From assembly GCA_023374045.1 (NCBI GenBank), contig CM041780.1, forward strand, positions 87,385,627 through 87,449,626: 64,000 nucleotides of DNA. Reading direction: 5' to 3'. This stretch comes from Limonium bicolor (taxonomy: Eukaryota > Streptophyta > Magnoliopsida > Caryophyllales > Plumbaginaceae). The position numbers and the translations under genes are program-made. Below are positions 34,954 through 48,077 of the stretch, in pieces (the first letter of the stretch is position 1; every line of letters begins with the position of its first letter). The notes under the pieces are model-generated. The model was given only the letters and a program-made list of their open reading frames with translations. It ran no database searches and had not been told where the DNA came from.

Positions 34954-35187
34954 TGAAGATAACGTTTTTTTTTTCTTTTTTTGAATTTAAGCTTGATTTG
35001 AGTTAAATTTGATCTAAATCATCTTCAAAACTATACCTAATCATACAATAGCATAATACAATGAAATAGGAGGGTAAACAGTTACCTTAAGTGATTCAAA
35101 CGGAAGTTGGGCGAACGAGAGGTTAGAGAGGTTTTGGAATTTGATTTTTTTTGCGCGAAATAGAAATGAGAGGAGAGAGATTGAGAG

Positions 35188-35200
35188 TTGGGATATATAT
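35188..35200 (-). promoter_or_regulatory. TATA box of PMD gene 2
   Basis: The minus strand reads CTATATATATCCC next to the right TIR. A CT-rich leader follows, with donor AAG|GTAACTG near 35083. Confidence 0.6.
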
Positions 35201-35212
35201 AGTCATTTTTTT

Positions 35213-35329
35213 TGGCGACTGCGTATTCTAAAATATTAATTGTATTTGATGACTGCAAATTTAAAAAAAAATGACTGCAATTTTATTAAAATGACTGCAA
35301 AAACTAGAATACTGACTGCAAAACCCAGC
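35213..35329 (-). repeat. Right TIR of MULE2
   Basis: Copies of GCAGTCA followed by T-runs on the minus strand, mirroring 28083-28200 and ending GACTGCAAAACCCAGC. Confidence 0.75.
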
Positions 35330-35449
35330 CGAGTTTTCCAAAGTGTTCCCAAGTGGTATTATCGTGGAAATTGTCGATAAACACCGTCATTGAGCTATTT
35401 GGTGGCTGGTGGTAAAAGCCCGAACCAGACATTGGCAATTGGTTATGAC

Positions 35450-35619
35450 CAGTGGCGGAGGCAGGTATTCTCTTGAGGGAGCAAAACACCCCCTAACTGT
35501 CAAATTACATAAATTTATAGTGTAAAAATTTTTTTTTTGAAAAATTTAGTAAAAAACCCCCTAATTTTTTATAATTCTGTCTTTGACCCCCTCAACTTAT
35601 ATTTCTGGCTCCGCCCCTG
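35450..35619. mobile_element. 170-bp hAT-type MITE
   Basis: Ends CAGTGGCGGAGGC and GGCTCCGCCCCTG, flanked by the identical 8-mer GTTATGAC (35442-35449, 35620-35627). A classic short non-coding plant hAT MITE. Confidence 0.9.
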
Positions 35620-37328
35620 GTTATGACTTGACGTTTGGATGGGGTAAGTGGTGTTTCAGGTGAATGATGGGAGATTAGTTGTCGAGAGAGTGGCGAAGCT
35701 ATCAATGGCGTGGAGGAGGTTGGTAAGGTGATTGGGGTTGCGGCTGGGGGGGCTTATGGTGATGGTTAATAATTGTACCATATTAGCATTTTTCGACAGT
35801 GTTAGCTTATCCGGACATGTTAGTTGTCATAGGGTTGTATGAGAGTAGAGTTTTTTTTTCTTAGGTGAGTGTATGGGAGTAGGGGTTTTTCATGGGTGGT
35901 GGTAATTTGAACCACATTAGCTTCTTTGATGTGTAAGCTTCTTCAACGGGTTACTACATTGTTAATTAAGTATGATTTATTTTATGTCAAACCCTCGTGG
36001 CTTGGTCGGTAGAGGAGTGGTACCTAGAACCAAAGGTTTCGAAACCTACCGACTTTAAAAAGTATGATTTAATTTATTAATGATAAAGATTCCTTGTGTT
36101 ACCTAAATATATTTGAAATGTATCTTATTTCAAAGAGCACAAAATATGATGAGTAATTTTTTTTTTACTTTTTCACTTTTATATTAAAAGTTTTCGAAGT
36201 TTAATATAAACTCTTTATTTTATCAACTAATGGTAATAAAGATATGGAAAATTCTTAGCTACATGCTACTGTAGCTATCGGGGGCTACAACAGTGTAAAT
36301 TAAAAATTAATGGAGTGTGGTGGGACAAAAAACATAAAACAAAAAAAAGATAATAATATTTCACGTGTCACGGATACAAATTAGAATGATTTGGTAGTCC
36401 TAGTCAGCTGCTGACTGGACTGTTCTGCTGACTGTGCTTCTTTTTTACCATATTAACTTTAAATGGTTGTAACTTTTAATATATAAGTTCAAAATGAAAA
36501 AAATTATATCATTGTTCACCTAAATTCAAGTTCTTCAAAACAAGACGAGTCATGAAAATGTTTTGACAACTTTAAAAAAATCATTTTTTTCATGTATACG
36601 TCGATACACTAAAATGATAATATGATTCATTAATTTTGTATTATGATTCATTAAAATTGATATTATGATTCATGAAGTAGTAATTGGTGAATTCGATTAC
36701 AAACTTCGGAACCGATAAAAAAATTATTATTGTTTTATAATGTATTATTATTGTTGTATGGTGTAATTTAAACCTAAACCCGCCACTACAAACCTTAAAA
36801 ACACTTTTGACGTTTTTAGCTTTCCTATGGTGGGTTTTGGGGTGTTTTAGGGTGTAAAGTAATCTATTTGGAATTTGTTATGTATTTTATATTGTAGCAG
36901 CTAACTTGACAGGTTTCTAGGGTGTAAGGGGCTTATGGTGATGGTTAATAATTGTACCATATTAGCATTTTTCAACAGTGTTAGCTTATCCGGACGTGTT
37001 AGTTGTCATAGGGTTGTATGAGAGTAGAGTTTTTTTTTCTTGGGTGAGTGTATGGGAGTAGGGGGTTTTCATGGGTGGTGGTAATTTGAACCACATTAGC
37101 TTCTTTGATGTGTTAGCTTCTTCAACGGGTTACTACATTGTTAATTAAGTATGATTTATTTTATGTCAAGCCCTCGTGGCTTGGTCGGTAGAGGAGTGGT
37201 ACCTAGAACCAAAGGTTTCAAAACCTACCGACTTTAAAAAGTATGATTTAATTCATTATTAATGATAAAGATTCCTTATGTTACCTAAATATATTTGAAA
37301 TGTATCTTATTTCAAAGAGCACAAAATA

Positions 37329-40300
37329 TGTAACACCCCCGAATAACCAAACAACAATACGAACAATGCGCCAAACGATATCACGATAAGTTTAAGCAGC
37401 GGATTCACAACTTCATCCGGGTGCTACAGATGCCAACCACCCACGTGATTGACAGACCTCATTACCAACACCTAGTTACGGTCTGTATGACTGGAAACAG
37501 CTCTCTATCAAAACTCATATACAACATAAAGTACAATTCCCAAATACCGAGTATCTACAACAAAATTACCAAATCAAACTGAAAATTACATCTCAGGTTC
37601 AGTAACAACCCATACATTAAACATACTACTACAAACTCAAAAGTCATGCCCTGACGGACTACCCCCATGGTAGCCATCCCGCCTACGCTCCGTTATCGTC
37701 CGGCACAATACCTGTAAAAATTGGGTTGTAAAGGACTCAACAAACTACGCTGAGTATGAACATGTGTAGCCCGCATGTTGCCGGGCTACACGACTACTTG
37801 GTCGAATATTATTAAGTCCAATTTACATACTATAACAAAGCAGTAAAACACACCACAACACATCATGATATCATACACACTTCAAGGTAGCAAAGCATTA
37901 GCAACGAGCAACCAAGCATAACATGCTGGCAACATAGCAACATCAAACACGCAACCAAGCACAACAAGCTGCTAGTATAGCAACAGCAATCATGTAAATA
38001 GTAAAATGTGTACGTAGGTATGTTATACCCATGATCCTCACTATGGGATCATTCGAGCGTTGTGTGTTTTCATTTCTTTTCTCTTGCTCCCATAATGTGT
38101 ATTTTCTTTCTCTTTCCTTGCACCAGGTCTGGGGATATAGTTAGATCCTGTGACCATATCATGTAGGTGCCAATCTTTCCTTGTTTCTTTTAAGGATTAT
38201 TTGTGAATTCTTTTATCACCGCACGTTGGAGGACGTCTCCTCCGCAAATTCCTCCATTCCCGGCGTCATCCTTCGAGAAAGCGGAGTCGCCTGTAGACTC
38301 CAGGATAATGCTCCACCAAATGCCAATCCTCCATTCCCGACGCCAAGGGTCGAGAAAGCGGAGTCACCTCTAGACTCCAGGATGTGCTGAGAAAGCGGGG
38401 TCACCCAGGGACCCCTAAGATATGTTCCACCATAGACAGTCGAAGGATCTGATGCAGATGCCAACTCCCGATCATCCATACCGCGTGGCCCGAGCTGTTG
38501 TCTTCCCGGGTTATTCTCGTGTTTCACCAGTTCGTATTTTACTTTTCATTATCATTATAATCTTGACACCATAGTGGGTGTCATTAGCGGTCCTCTATAG
38601 TTAGAGAGGAGTTTTCCCTTTATATAGTTCCCTTGTTTACATAGTTTGTTGTGTTTCATCTCAAGGTTCCTTAAACGAGAAAGGGACTAAACTACTGTGT
38701 GCGCACAAGTAACATGCCACAATGATATAACAAGTATATAAGCAAGTCACAGCAAGCAATCCAATTTCATGCTTTAGTCTTATGGTCATTGTCAAACAAG
38801 GCACACAGCAAACAAGCCGTGTAACACGGCAACATACGAACCACACATGTCCATACCTTATTCAGAAGCAAGTGTCGTATCACACACGGGTTCCGGTTGG
38901 CGTCCGTTACGACCCTAACATTGATTAACAATAACGTGTCAGTTCATGATTTCATGTGACGACATTTTTTTTTCTGGTTTATCTCATTTATACCGGGTGT
39001 TATTCCCTAGGTGAGTTGTTGAATGTACAGTTTATTCTAAACCTTGGAACTACCCAAGTACTCACCTTAGATTATTATTTAATTCCTAAGACGTTTACAT
39101 CATCATTGTATGAGTTAACTAAGTACTCCCTCTAGCTATTATTCTAGAGTATTTTTAAACACTAATATGTAACAAGTTTACCCGGGGTGGATTTAACTTG
39201 CCTAAAGTGTATTCTTTCCTTGGATAAATAGCTATGTTTTAAGCTCAATATTCACGCAATAACACTCCTCAATCACTTCTAGACTCCCTTATATTGAAGC
39301 TTAAGTGTCTCAAAACTGAAACAAAGTTTTTGGACATAACCTTATCTCTTCACACTCTTTAATGTATCTAGCAGTGTCTAAACTTCCCAAGATGTTCCAT
39401 AAGTTTTGCTAGATGCATTAGGAGGGTTTTGGGTTCATTATCAATCTAACATCACCCTAATAACACCCATGTACATAAGTTATACAGAAGCAAGGGTTGC
39501 AGGAACCGAAAATACAAAATCTGTTTACAACCTCCTTTAACTCCATGTTTAAGTCTCCTAAGCTGGTTTTTTTTAATTTGCCCCATGTGTATTCCTCTCT
39601 ACCCAAGTATGTTAGCTATGTTTTAACCCATAATTAAACCCAAACAACCTTGACAACACCCCTGGAAATTCTCTACACAGGAAACAAGGTCTAAAACCTG
39701 AAATAATGAAACTGAAACAAATTCTTTTCTGTGGTTTTCTTTCTGTATAATAACTTGTCTTCCAACCTCTCCCTCAGTGACAACTCATGTAGTTAATGGT
39801 TCTGTTACAATTTTGAATCCCAAACCACCTGTTAACCTTACAGAATCATCCTTACACTGAAACAAGAAAGTTCCAGAACTGGAAAAGAAGCTGAAACTCT
39901 GAAACATCAATCTGGTATTCTCTATTCTATTTTTTTTGTCTGTGCTCATTAATCTGACTTACAATTCTTCCCCCAAATGTGGACTCAGTAAGTTAAGTAT
40001 TTTATCTTGGTTTTAGCTTTAGGACAGATCCATAGCAGTAGGAACTACCCCCTGAAAATTCCCCATACAGAAACTTGGATGTTTCAGAAACTGAGATCAT
40101 GGAACTGCTAACCCCTCTTTGGTTTAGACCACCAATCTGTCTTCAAATCTCTCCCAAGTGTTTACGACTTTGGTCATGTGTTTTAGCTAAGTTTCAAGAT
40201 CCTTATTAAACCACCCCAACACTTTGGATCTGTCTGGAACTCAGTTATACAGACACAACAGTTTCAGGAAAAACTGAAAACTGAAATACAAGAACCTGGA

Positions 40301-43300
40301 AATTCCTCTCTGATTTATTTCTGTTTGTTCACAATTCTGACTTCTATATCCTACCTCTTTGTTGGGTTATGTAATTAAGTGTTCTAACACGATGTTTAAA
40401 CCCCAGACAACCCCAAGGCAACTTGTTAAACTTATATAAACTTATACTGAGACAAGAAACTCTAGAATACTGAAACTGGAACTGAAATATCTTCCTCTGT
40501 CTTCTTTCTGCCATTAATCTGGTTTCGAATTTACCCAAGTTGTTTTCTCATTTAGATAAACGGTTTACCATGATTTAATTTCAAGAACAGTCCCAAAACA
40601 CATGGCTAACACCTCTCAAAACTCTATACCACTAATCTGAAAACTGAAGGAAAACACAAAACTGGTGTCTTCTCTGTGTCTTTCTTTTTGTCAATCTATC
40701 TGACTTCTAATTTATCCCCAAAATACTCACTTACTTAGTTAAGCGTTTTATCATAGATTTACCCCCAAAACATACCCAAGGCAATCTGCTATGACTACTG
40801 AAATGATTTAAAACTGAAATGAAAGGGAACTGAAAACTGAACCTGATTTTATTTCCCTCTGTTGTCTTATCCCTGGTTCACGAGTTTGATTTCTGATTTC
40901 CCCTAGGTTGTCTAACTATTTAGTTGAGTGTCTAATCAAGATTATAACTCCACAAACAACCCAAAGCAATAAAGGTTGCACCTCTTACGCTCCTTTTACC
41001 CAGAACCTGGTAACTGAAGCAAATTGGAAACTGAATATACAATTACTGCATCCCCCTACTGCTATCCTCTTTTCTGATGTGTTAAATGTTTTCTCTAGTA
41101 CTCCCCAACTTATCTACTCACATGGGAAAATGTTTTTTTTTTGTTTTTATCAAGCCATAAACTTCAAGCAAACCACAACACTGATAACTCAACTCAACCC
41201 TCCTTACACTGAAACGTGAACTTGTAGGAAAAGGAAGCTGACGCATGTTTATGCATTTTAACACTTCTCCCTCTTTGTGATATGTTATCTGGTTTCTCCA
41301 ATATCCCTCTAGCTGATTTACACATAGTATAATGAGTTGACAAGGTGTTGAGTTCATTATCCACCACTACAGCCTTTAATTTACTTCTGAATTGGTTTAT
41401 ACAGAGAAGAAAAGTTGCTGAGTTTACACTTGTTTTCTGCGTTAGTTTCATTAGTCGATTCATGCAGAGGTTACCTGAACTAATTCAACTTGTTGTTTAA
41501 CTCTTATAAGTAGGCACTTTTGTTAAACATTGCATCAGAAATTACTAGTTCCCAACTAGTTCATTACGCAATGTTTATTTCTCAAAACAGCACGCAGTAA
41601 CAGTTCTTGTTAGCTCAGAAGTTTACTACCTTAGTTTTTTTTCTTTCTGTTTTGCAGCTGGTTCTCCCTTGTGGATCCTTGGCACAAGATAGTATTCTCA
41701 GGGCCTTGAACTTTTGGCCTAAACTGGAGGGATCACTAAGAGTTAGACTTGACAAAACGGGAAAAAGAAATTGCAGGCTGGAGCAAATGAGAAATGGTTT
41801 CGAAAGGTTCTACCTTCTGGTTTTATTACAGCGCGGGATAGAGCAACCTTTGTCAGCAGATTTCTCAGCCGAGTGCCTCTGTCTATCCAAGTGGCTTTGT
41901 CACGCTTAAAACTGAAGTTGTATGCAGGTTTCATGCGTGAGAAACAAGGAAGATTAGCAGGACTTGGGCAGGGAGTTTCAGACAGACACAACCAGAGAGA
42001 AGAAGGACAAAAATGGAGAAGGTTAGTTTTGGAGTATCACCTTGCTGTCTGTTCGTGAGAAATCAAAGAAGCATGAGGGAGATCTCTTGTTTTCTTCTTC
42101 TTGCAACTAGAAGAGTCAAGATTTGAGTTGGAAACTTTATGAGGAACTGAAGGAGTCAATTCAGAGAGTTTCAGGCATAAGAATGATGGAAGCAGGAACT
42201 AAAGTTGGCCACTGCTTACCTTCTACTTCACGCCTATTTGCTCCAGTTTTTCAGGGGATGAAACAGTTACTTCTAGACATGCACAAGGAGGAGTGTAAAG
42301 GCTTAAGATTGAGATACATGCGTAAGGGATTTATGGGCAACAGATTAATCAATTGCCAAGTTCCAATGAGAGTTTTGTGAGAGTTTGAATCAGAAACAGA
42401 TTTTGATGCGTTGGAGTCTGTAGCAGCAGCAGGCTTGAAGTGCATGTCTTTGTTTTTTTTTTTACAGAATCAAGATTAGTGCTTATGGTCTCCAACGCAC
42501 ATGCCTACTTAATTACCTTACAGACACCCACGAAGGCTTGGTAATCTGAAAATGTCACCAGCTTGGGTGTGCTTCAGAATTTTCAAACGGACAAGGAGGG
42601 AGTGGTGGTATGCTGTGTTCAGGTGATGTTACAGTAATCAGAAAGGGGAAGGATCGTTTGATAAAAGGACAACGAATTAGTGGGGAACAATAGAGTGGAG
42701 TTACCAGAGACTGATTGCATGATGAGAACTTATAGAAAAAGAAGTTGTGGCTTGGTTTTCACGACTGAGATTTATCAAAAATCAGGGCTATTTTGTTAGT
42801 TTATTGTTAGGGTATATGCACTGCGACAATGCTCTGCATTAACCAAGGTATTGCTCCTCAGATTGCAAGATGGTGGTGCCAGTTTTTTTTTATTCAAGAA
42901 TCTAGTGCAGGGGGGTTCATGTGTCTCATTGATCAACAGGAGGTCAGTGGTGCCCAGTCCTATTTCAGAATGATTGTATGGTTGGTTTATTTTATATTAC
43001 AAGAGTGCATCAGGAGGAGGTACAAGGGATCTGCTCACTCAGCTTCGAGGATGAGGACTGTTCCAAGATTCTAGTTATTCCCACCTGTTTCCGGACCATA
43101 TAAGGCCATCTTTCACGGTTCCTTTTTTTGTTGTTGTTTTAATCAGCTACTCACTAGAGAGTTATGTTAGTTAGAAGCATGATGAGGTGAGTGATTTAAT
43201 AGGTTGTTCCAAGTGTCCTTACTTAATTCCCAAGCATAATTCATGCATTAAACTTTAAGGTATAAAATTCACACTTGAAGTCCCTTGTTACTACTTGATA

Positions 43301-43723
43301 TGAACCGGTTTTATTTTCCCTTGGTAATTTATAATAAAATTTTAAATGGTTGTATCACAATCCATAGGTTATGTGTTACATGTCTGTTTCTATAACTTTT
43401 CATGTGTAGCTCTTAAGTTAATGTGTCTTGTAGGTTGAAGTTATCTAGCATAAGATTACCTAGGCATTACACCTTATAAATATTTGAACCTTGTAATATA
43501 GCTTGTAATGATATTATTATTTTTTTCAAAGTGTGTTCTTAATATATTTGCTAGTGCATAACCATCTAAACCTCGTAGCTTACTTTACTTTGCCTTAGCA
43601 ATCGGTTTATATCATCACCTTAGGTGGTGATATGTTGTTGTGTTTTCGGACATATATATATGTCCGCACTTGGGTTCGTGCATTATTATGATTTTATGTG
43701 TTTAAATGTTTAGGGGTGTTTCA
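37329..43723 (-). mobile_element. Family E long LTR, copy 3 (6.4 kb)
   Basis: It begins TGTAACACCCCC, ends GGGGTGTTTCA and is flanked by AAATA on both sides (37324-37328, 43724-43728). Parts match E2: a block with AACTCCCGATCATCCATACC near 38464 and CCATACCTTATTCAG near 38850. No gag, pol, primer site or second LTR was found. Instead of the palindromic cluster it holds a long array of degenerate ~190-bp repeats. Short open frames at 41607-42380 match nothing I recognise. Confidence 0.8.
39180..41480. repeat. Degenerate ~190-bp tandem array in E3
   Basis: An anchor like TCTGACTTCTAATTTATCCCC followed by TTAGTTAAGTGTTTTA recurs near 39757, 39953, 40135, 40338, 40520, 40700, 40890 and weaker copies to 41290, a period of about 180-205 bp. 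Each unit also holds CTGAAACTGAAAC-type words and a CTTTCTGT tract. Copies are strongly diverged. Confidence 0.75.
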
Positions 43724-44537
43724 AAATATGATGAGTAATTTTTTTTTTACTTTTTCACTTTTATATTAAAAGTTTTCAAAGTTTAATATACACTCTTTAT
43801 TTTATCAACTAATGGAATAAGATATGGAAAATCTTAGCTACATGCTACGTAGCTATGGTGCTAAAACAGTGTAAATTAAAAATATGCGGTGGTGGGACAA
43901 AAAACATGAAAACAAAAAAAAGATAATATTTTTCACGTGTCACGGATACAAATTAGAATGATTTGGTAGTCCTAGTCAGTTGCTGACGGACTGTTCTGTA
44001 TAGTTGTGCTTCTTTTACCATATTAACTTTAAATGGTTGTAACTTTTAATATATAAGTCCAAAATGAAAAAAATTATATCATGTTCACCTAAATTCAAGC
44101 TCTTCAAAACAAGACGAGTCATGAAAATGTTTGACAACTTTAAAAAAATTATTTTTTTCAGTATACGTCGATACCTAAAATGATAATATGATTCATTAAT
44201 TTTTTATGATTCATTAAATTGATATTATGATTCATGAGTAATAAGTGGTGAATTCGATTACAAACTTCGGAACGATAAAAAAATTATTATTGTTTTATAA
44301 GTATTATTATTGTTGTATGGTGTATTTAAACCTAAACCCGCCACACAAACCTTAAAAACACTTCGACATTTTAGTTCCTATGTGGGTTTTGGGGTGTTTT
44401 AGGGTTGTAAGGTAAATCTATTTGGAATTTGTTATGTACTTTATATTTTAGCAGCTAACTTGACAGGTTTCTAGGGTTTGTGTGCGCCACTATGGCGCCA
44501 TACACATCTAAAAATGCTGACGTTTTAGCTATCCTAG

Positions 44538-46072
44538 TGATAAGTGTCCAAATGAGCATGATTTATAGGTGTATTCATGTATAATATTAGCACTTTTCTT
44601 GTCATTTCTCCACGTCGGTTAGTTTTCCTCTAGTTTATGTTTTATTGTTTATCTCACAAATTATTGGTTTACATGAGGAAAACCCAAGCCGGGAGTGAAG
44701 TAGACAAAGAGACGAACGCGTAGACGCAAACGACTCAGAAACGGAGTCCAACGAAGAATCTAGAGCCGGTCAAAGTTTGAAGGGAAATAGGCCACGGTCA
44801 AGGGTGCAACCGCCCCATAACTAGCGGTCTCCTCACGTGCAACCGCCAGGCGGACACACCACCACCCAAACGCCACTTATCAGCGGTTCTCCCAGGGGAC
44901 ACCACACCACCAACCGCCACTTATCAGGCGGTCTTCCACAGGCGGTCGTGACTAATTATAGTCGGACCAGTTTCTTCGCCCGTCGTCGTCGTCGCAACTT
45001 ACCTTCCCGACTGTCTACAACTCGGCCCACTCGTCCACTGCGCCTACCTTAATTCACGCCTGTGTTCAGCTGTCTGTCCCTGCAATAAATGAGCAATCGT
45101 GAAATCAATCTGCCGCCTCAATCAATTCCTCAACGCGTTCCTTATCTGCTGCCTCTTCTTTTCTTCTATTAAAGCCACGAGCTTCTGCTCAAAAATAACA
45201 AGCCCTTCGACGAGAACACTACCGATCCATTATCTCCTTCTCCCATCTTCTCATTTTATTTTCTCTTCATTCCACAAAATCCACCTCTAGCCTACGATAC
45301 AAAATAGCAGAGCGAGACGGAGTGATTACGATGATTTCTATCATTCTTGTTTCGTTATTCTATTTAATATGTTAGGCTAGTTTACGTACGCTCGGGAACG
45401 GTTATTATGTTTCTGTATTAATTATGCAATGTTTTTACTGGATTTTAATGAATGAAGTTGTTACGCTTAAAGCTCATCTCTCGCCTTTTTAATAAATGTC
45501 ATGAGTTTATTAAATTGCTTGCTAAGTCTATTTTGATCAGACCAGGTGATAAATAGATAGGTTGATTAAGCCGTAAATCTGGAGAAAGCTCTATTATGAT
45601 TTAATGAGTTAGTTATTTTCAGATGCAATTATATTTCCTCGAATTTAATGTCCGTTTACATAAGAGTGCTCGAACCTTGATTAGACCGAGCATTTCTGGT
45701 AAACGAGTTCTTATGAGGCTGACGTAGTCCTTAAGATAATTAAAGGAATTTGCCAGACAATTATAATTAAACAGTGGAATAGCATGATGAAAGAGCAGAT
45801 AATATTAATCTGAACCAGAGTCCCGGTTAGTTTATCTGTTAACTTAGTTATTTTATCTGTCCTTTTTATTCATTTACAAGTCAATTAACCACCCCCCTTT
45901 TGTGACACCTTAGGTACTATTATATGTACATTAGTCCCACGGTTCGACATCCGGTTGCTTACTTTCACTATATACGCGATCGGGGATTTGTTGCAGCCGA
46001 CGTTTTAATTTGAGTTTTAATTTCTTCTTTTAATTTTACACAGTTTAAACCACGCACTTTATAACGTCTGCA
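44538..46072 (+). repeat. 5' LTR of the Tat/Athila-like element
   Basis: Runs from TGATAAGTGTCC to ACGTCTGCA. It matches 48078-49631 closely, most differences being single-base gaps. Confidence 0.9.
44809..44948 (+). repeat. ACCGCC/GGCGGT palindromic cluster in LTR U3
   Basis: ACCGCC half-sites and inverted GGCGGT copies, including a triad ACCGCC, GGCGGT, GGCGGT at the right end, lie about 270 bp into the LTR. The other LTR has the same block at 48348-48486. Confidence 0.75.
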
Positions 46073-46074
46073 AA

Positions 46075-46092
46075 TGGCGCCGTTGCCGGGGA
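46075..46092 (+). other. Primer-binding site for tRNA-Asp
   Basis: TGGCGCCGTTGCCGGGGA begins two bases after the 5' LTR and is complementary to the 3' end of plant tRNA-Asp, as used by Athila-type elements. Confidence 0.85.
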
Positions 46093-46303
46093 CTAGTTTA
46101 TCTCGTCCTAAGCCCCGGATTATTCACTTTTTTATTAGAATATTTTGTCTCTAATTAACTTTGTTTGTTGTTTATATTAATTTTTTTTATTTCGTTTATA
46201 TTATTATTATGTTGTTTCAATCCTTTTCTTTTCTAATCTGTTTCAGTAGTTTTGTTTATTACAAAACACAAAAAAAAAAATAATATATATCTGTTACACG
46301 GCA

Positions 46304-46477
46304 ATGGAAGAGGCACTTGAATATTGGCAGGATTTATACTGCTCCGAATGTGGGGGAGCTCATGATTTTGAGATTGTCTCATCGTCAAGAGCAACTCTGG
46401 TTAGAAGATCAACCAGACTACCTGGAGAGAATCGCTCAACTACTAGAGCAATCAATGAGCGAACAGTTAAAGGGTAG
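46304..46477 (+). pseudogene. Gag-like remnant with CxxC zinc-finger motif
   Basis: A 57-codon frame 0.2 kb after the primer site. It contains YCSECGGAHDFE, resembling the Cys/His knuckle of Tat/Athila gag proteins. Gag would form the particle and bind RNA. The frame ends early. Open pieces to about 46830 rich in Glu and Pro may be further decayed gag. Confidence 0.4.
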
Positions 46478-46829
46478 AACACCCCACTACAAACGAGCCA
46501 TTCATAGAGACTCCTCCTATAAAATCAATTACGCTTTTCCATCCTTCTATATAATATACCCAAAATGAGGATATTTACATCCTCCGGAAAATGAAGAGAA
46601 GGAACTGCCACCACCTCCCACCAAAATATCCAAACAAACGTCACTATCACTTTCAAAGAATCAGTTCTCTCTGAAGATGATATCAGCGTTCTTGTACGAG
46701 CCTCACCTACAAGAGGAGGAAGTTACATCCTCCCAATTTGAGGAAGAGAAATCATTACCGCCGGGTCTTCTGTTAGAACGACGTTCCCGGCAGTACCCTC
46801 CTCAACACCTGATTTTGTGGAGTATTAAT

Positions 46830-48061
46830 TTTCTTATTTATATGCCGAGGTAACGTTTTGTTTTGATCCAGGATAACGAGCAGGCGTCTAGCCCAAAGAG
46901 TTAAAGAAGGGCAGCTTCCTGGGAGGCAACCGGGGTTGTAACTTTAATTTTATTTTTGCTTTTTAGCTCTTTTTAATTTCCAGGTTCTCTTTAAATTTTA
47001 TTTTTGCTAAACTTTAAAACCCCGTTTTCAGTATGGTTGCTTCTAGTGTTTTATGCAGGTTGCACCTCCATGTGGAACCGCAACCAAGCTACGCTATGAG
47101 GCTGAAGCTCAAGTGTGGGGGAAACTCCTAAAACGCAAGCAAAATAATACAGGGGAGTACCAGTTCTTAATTTTACTTTTATTTTAATAAAAACTGAGAG
47201 GAGCGTTTATGTGCTTAAATGTTTATTTGTGATCTTTGTGTATCTCTATTTTATCTACTTACCGAAAAGGTCTTCTGAGACCTTCCCTTGTTTTTCTGGT
47301 AAACAATGAGGACATTGTTCAATTTAAGTGTGGGGGAGTGTGCCCTTTTCGGTGAAATTTTGTGCTTAAATGTTTAATCTCTCTCCTTATTCATGCGTTT
47401 GTCCAATTCAAATATTATGGACCCGTTATATGTGGGTTTGTTCTCTTTAAGAATAAATATTGTTATGAATTGTAGGATAAAAGGTACAAATTTTAAAATT
47501 TTGATTACTTTCGAGGAGCATTTTATATGCGGTGTGACCAAATAATCTGCAAATGGTGGATTTTATTGCTCAGGGTTTCTTTCTGTCTTTCTTTTAGGGA
47601 TTGCTAAGGGGTGCTTCTCTGTTAAAAAAAAAGAAAAAAGAAGAAGTATACAAAAAAATAAGGGACTTGCGAGACACCATTGGTAACCAACAAGAGAGTT
47701 GAGTGTTCTTAAATACAAAGGTGTGATGCCTACATTTTCTCATCTCTTATGCAAAAGTGAAACAAATGCATAATTCAATTTTTCCTTTTGTTTTCTCCTC
47801 ATGCCCATTCTTGGGAGAAGTTGGCCATGGTAAAAGTTCTCAGTCACCTAAAAGAACATTGAGTACCTTAGATCATACCCCGAACTATATTTATTTTCAC
47901 CCTGAGCACACCTATGCCACCAGCATCAGTTAATTTTTCACACTCCTCAATAAGTTAAAAAAAAAGATCATGTTTATCCTACCCTTCATAATAATATTTG
48001 TTAATATTGAGCATTCCCTACTACTTGGGTACGTGATTTTGCTTGAGGACAAGCAAAAAGA
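46830..48061 (+). other. Non-coding interior with repeated purine tracts
   Basis: AAGTGTGGGGG appears near 47111, 47328 and 48063, the last being the true polypurine tract. The earlier two resemble older or duplicated 3' ends of the Tat interior. Otherwise AT-rich and without frames. Confidence 0.55.
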
Positions 48062-48077
48062 TAAGTGTGGGGGGGTG
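48062..48077 (+). other. Polypurine tract
   Basis: TAAGTGTGGGGGGGTG directly precedes the 3' LTR and would prime plus-strand synthesis. Confidence 0.75.

Larger units (their letters stand above)
28083..35329. mobile_element. MULE2: MULE with transposase-OTU and PMD genes
   Basis: The left terminus (GTTTTTGCAGTCGG) and reversed right terminus (GCTGGGTTTTGCAGTCAG) are long inverted repeats built of GCAGTCATTTTT units. The flanks read CGAGTGTTC (28074-28082) and CGAGTTTTC (35330-35338), a 9-bp duplication with one mismatch, as expected for MULEs. Two genes converge from promoters within or next to the TIRs: transposase/OTU on plus and PMD on minus. A copy of the terminus TGACTGTAAAACCCAGC also lies internally at 31948-31964. 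Total 7.2 kb. Both genes are damaged. Confidence 0.8.
35751..44490. repeat. 1.18-kb tandem duplication, second copy interrupted
   Basis: A module starting GGCTTATGGTGATGGTTAAT occurs at 35751-36926 and again from about 36927, continuing at 43724 after a 6.4-kb insertion and ending near 44490. It includes ATGATTCATTAA repeats and the AAACCCGCCACTACAAACC / GACGTTTTTAG core shared with 5.4 and 49.7 kb. The part at 43730-44490 differs from the first copy mostly by single-base gaps. No coding. Confidence 0.85.

Noticed and set aside
41607..42380. Overlapping open frames in E3
   Set aside because: No domain, no conserved counterpart in E2, and frames on both strands overlap.
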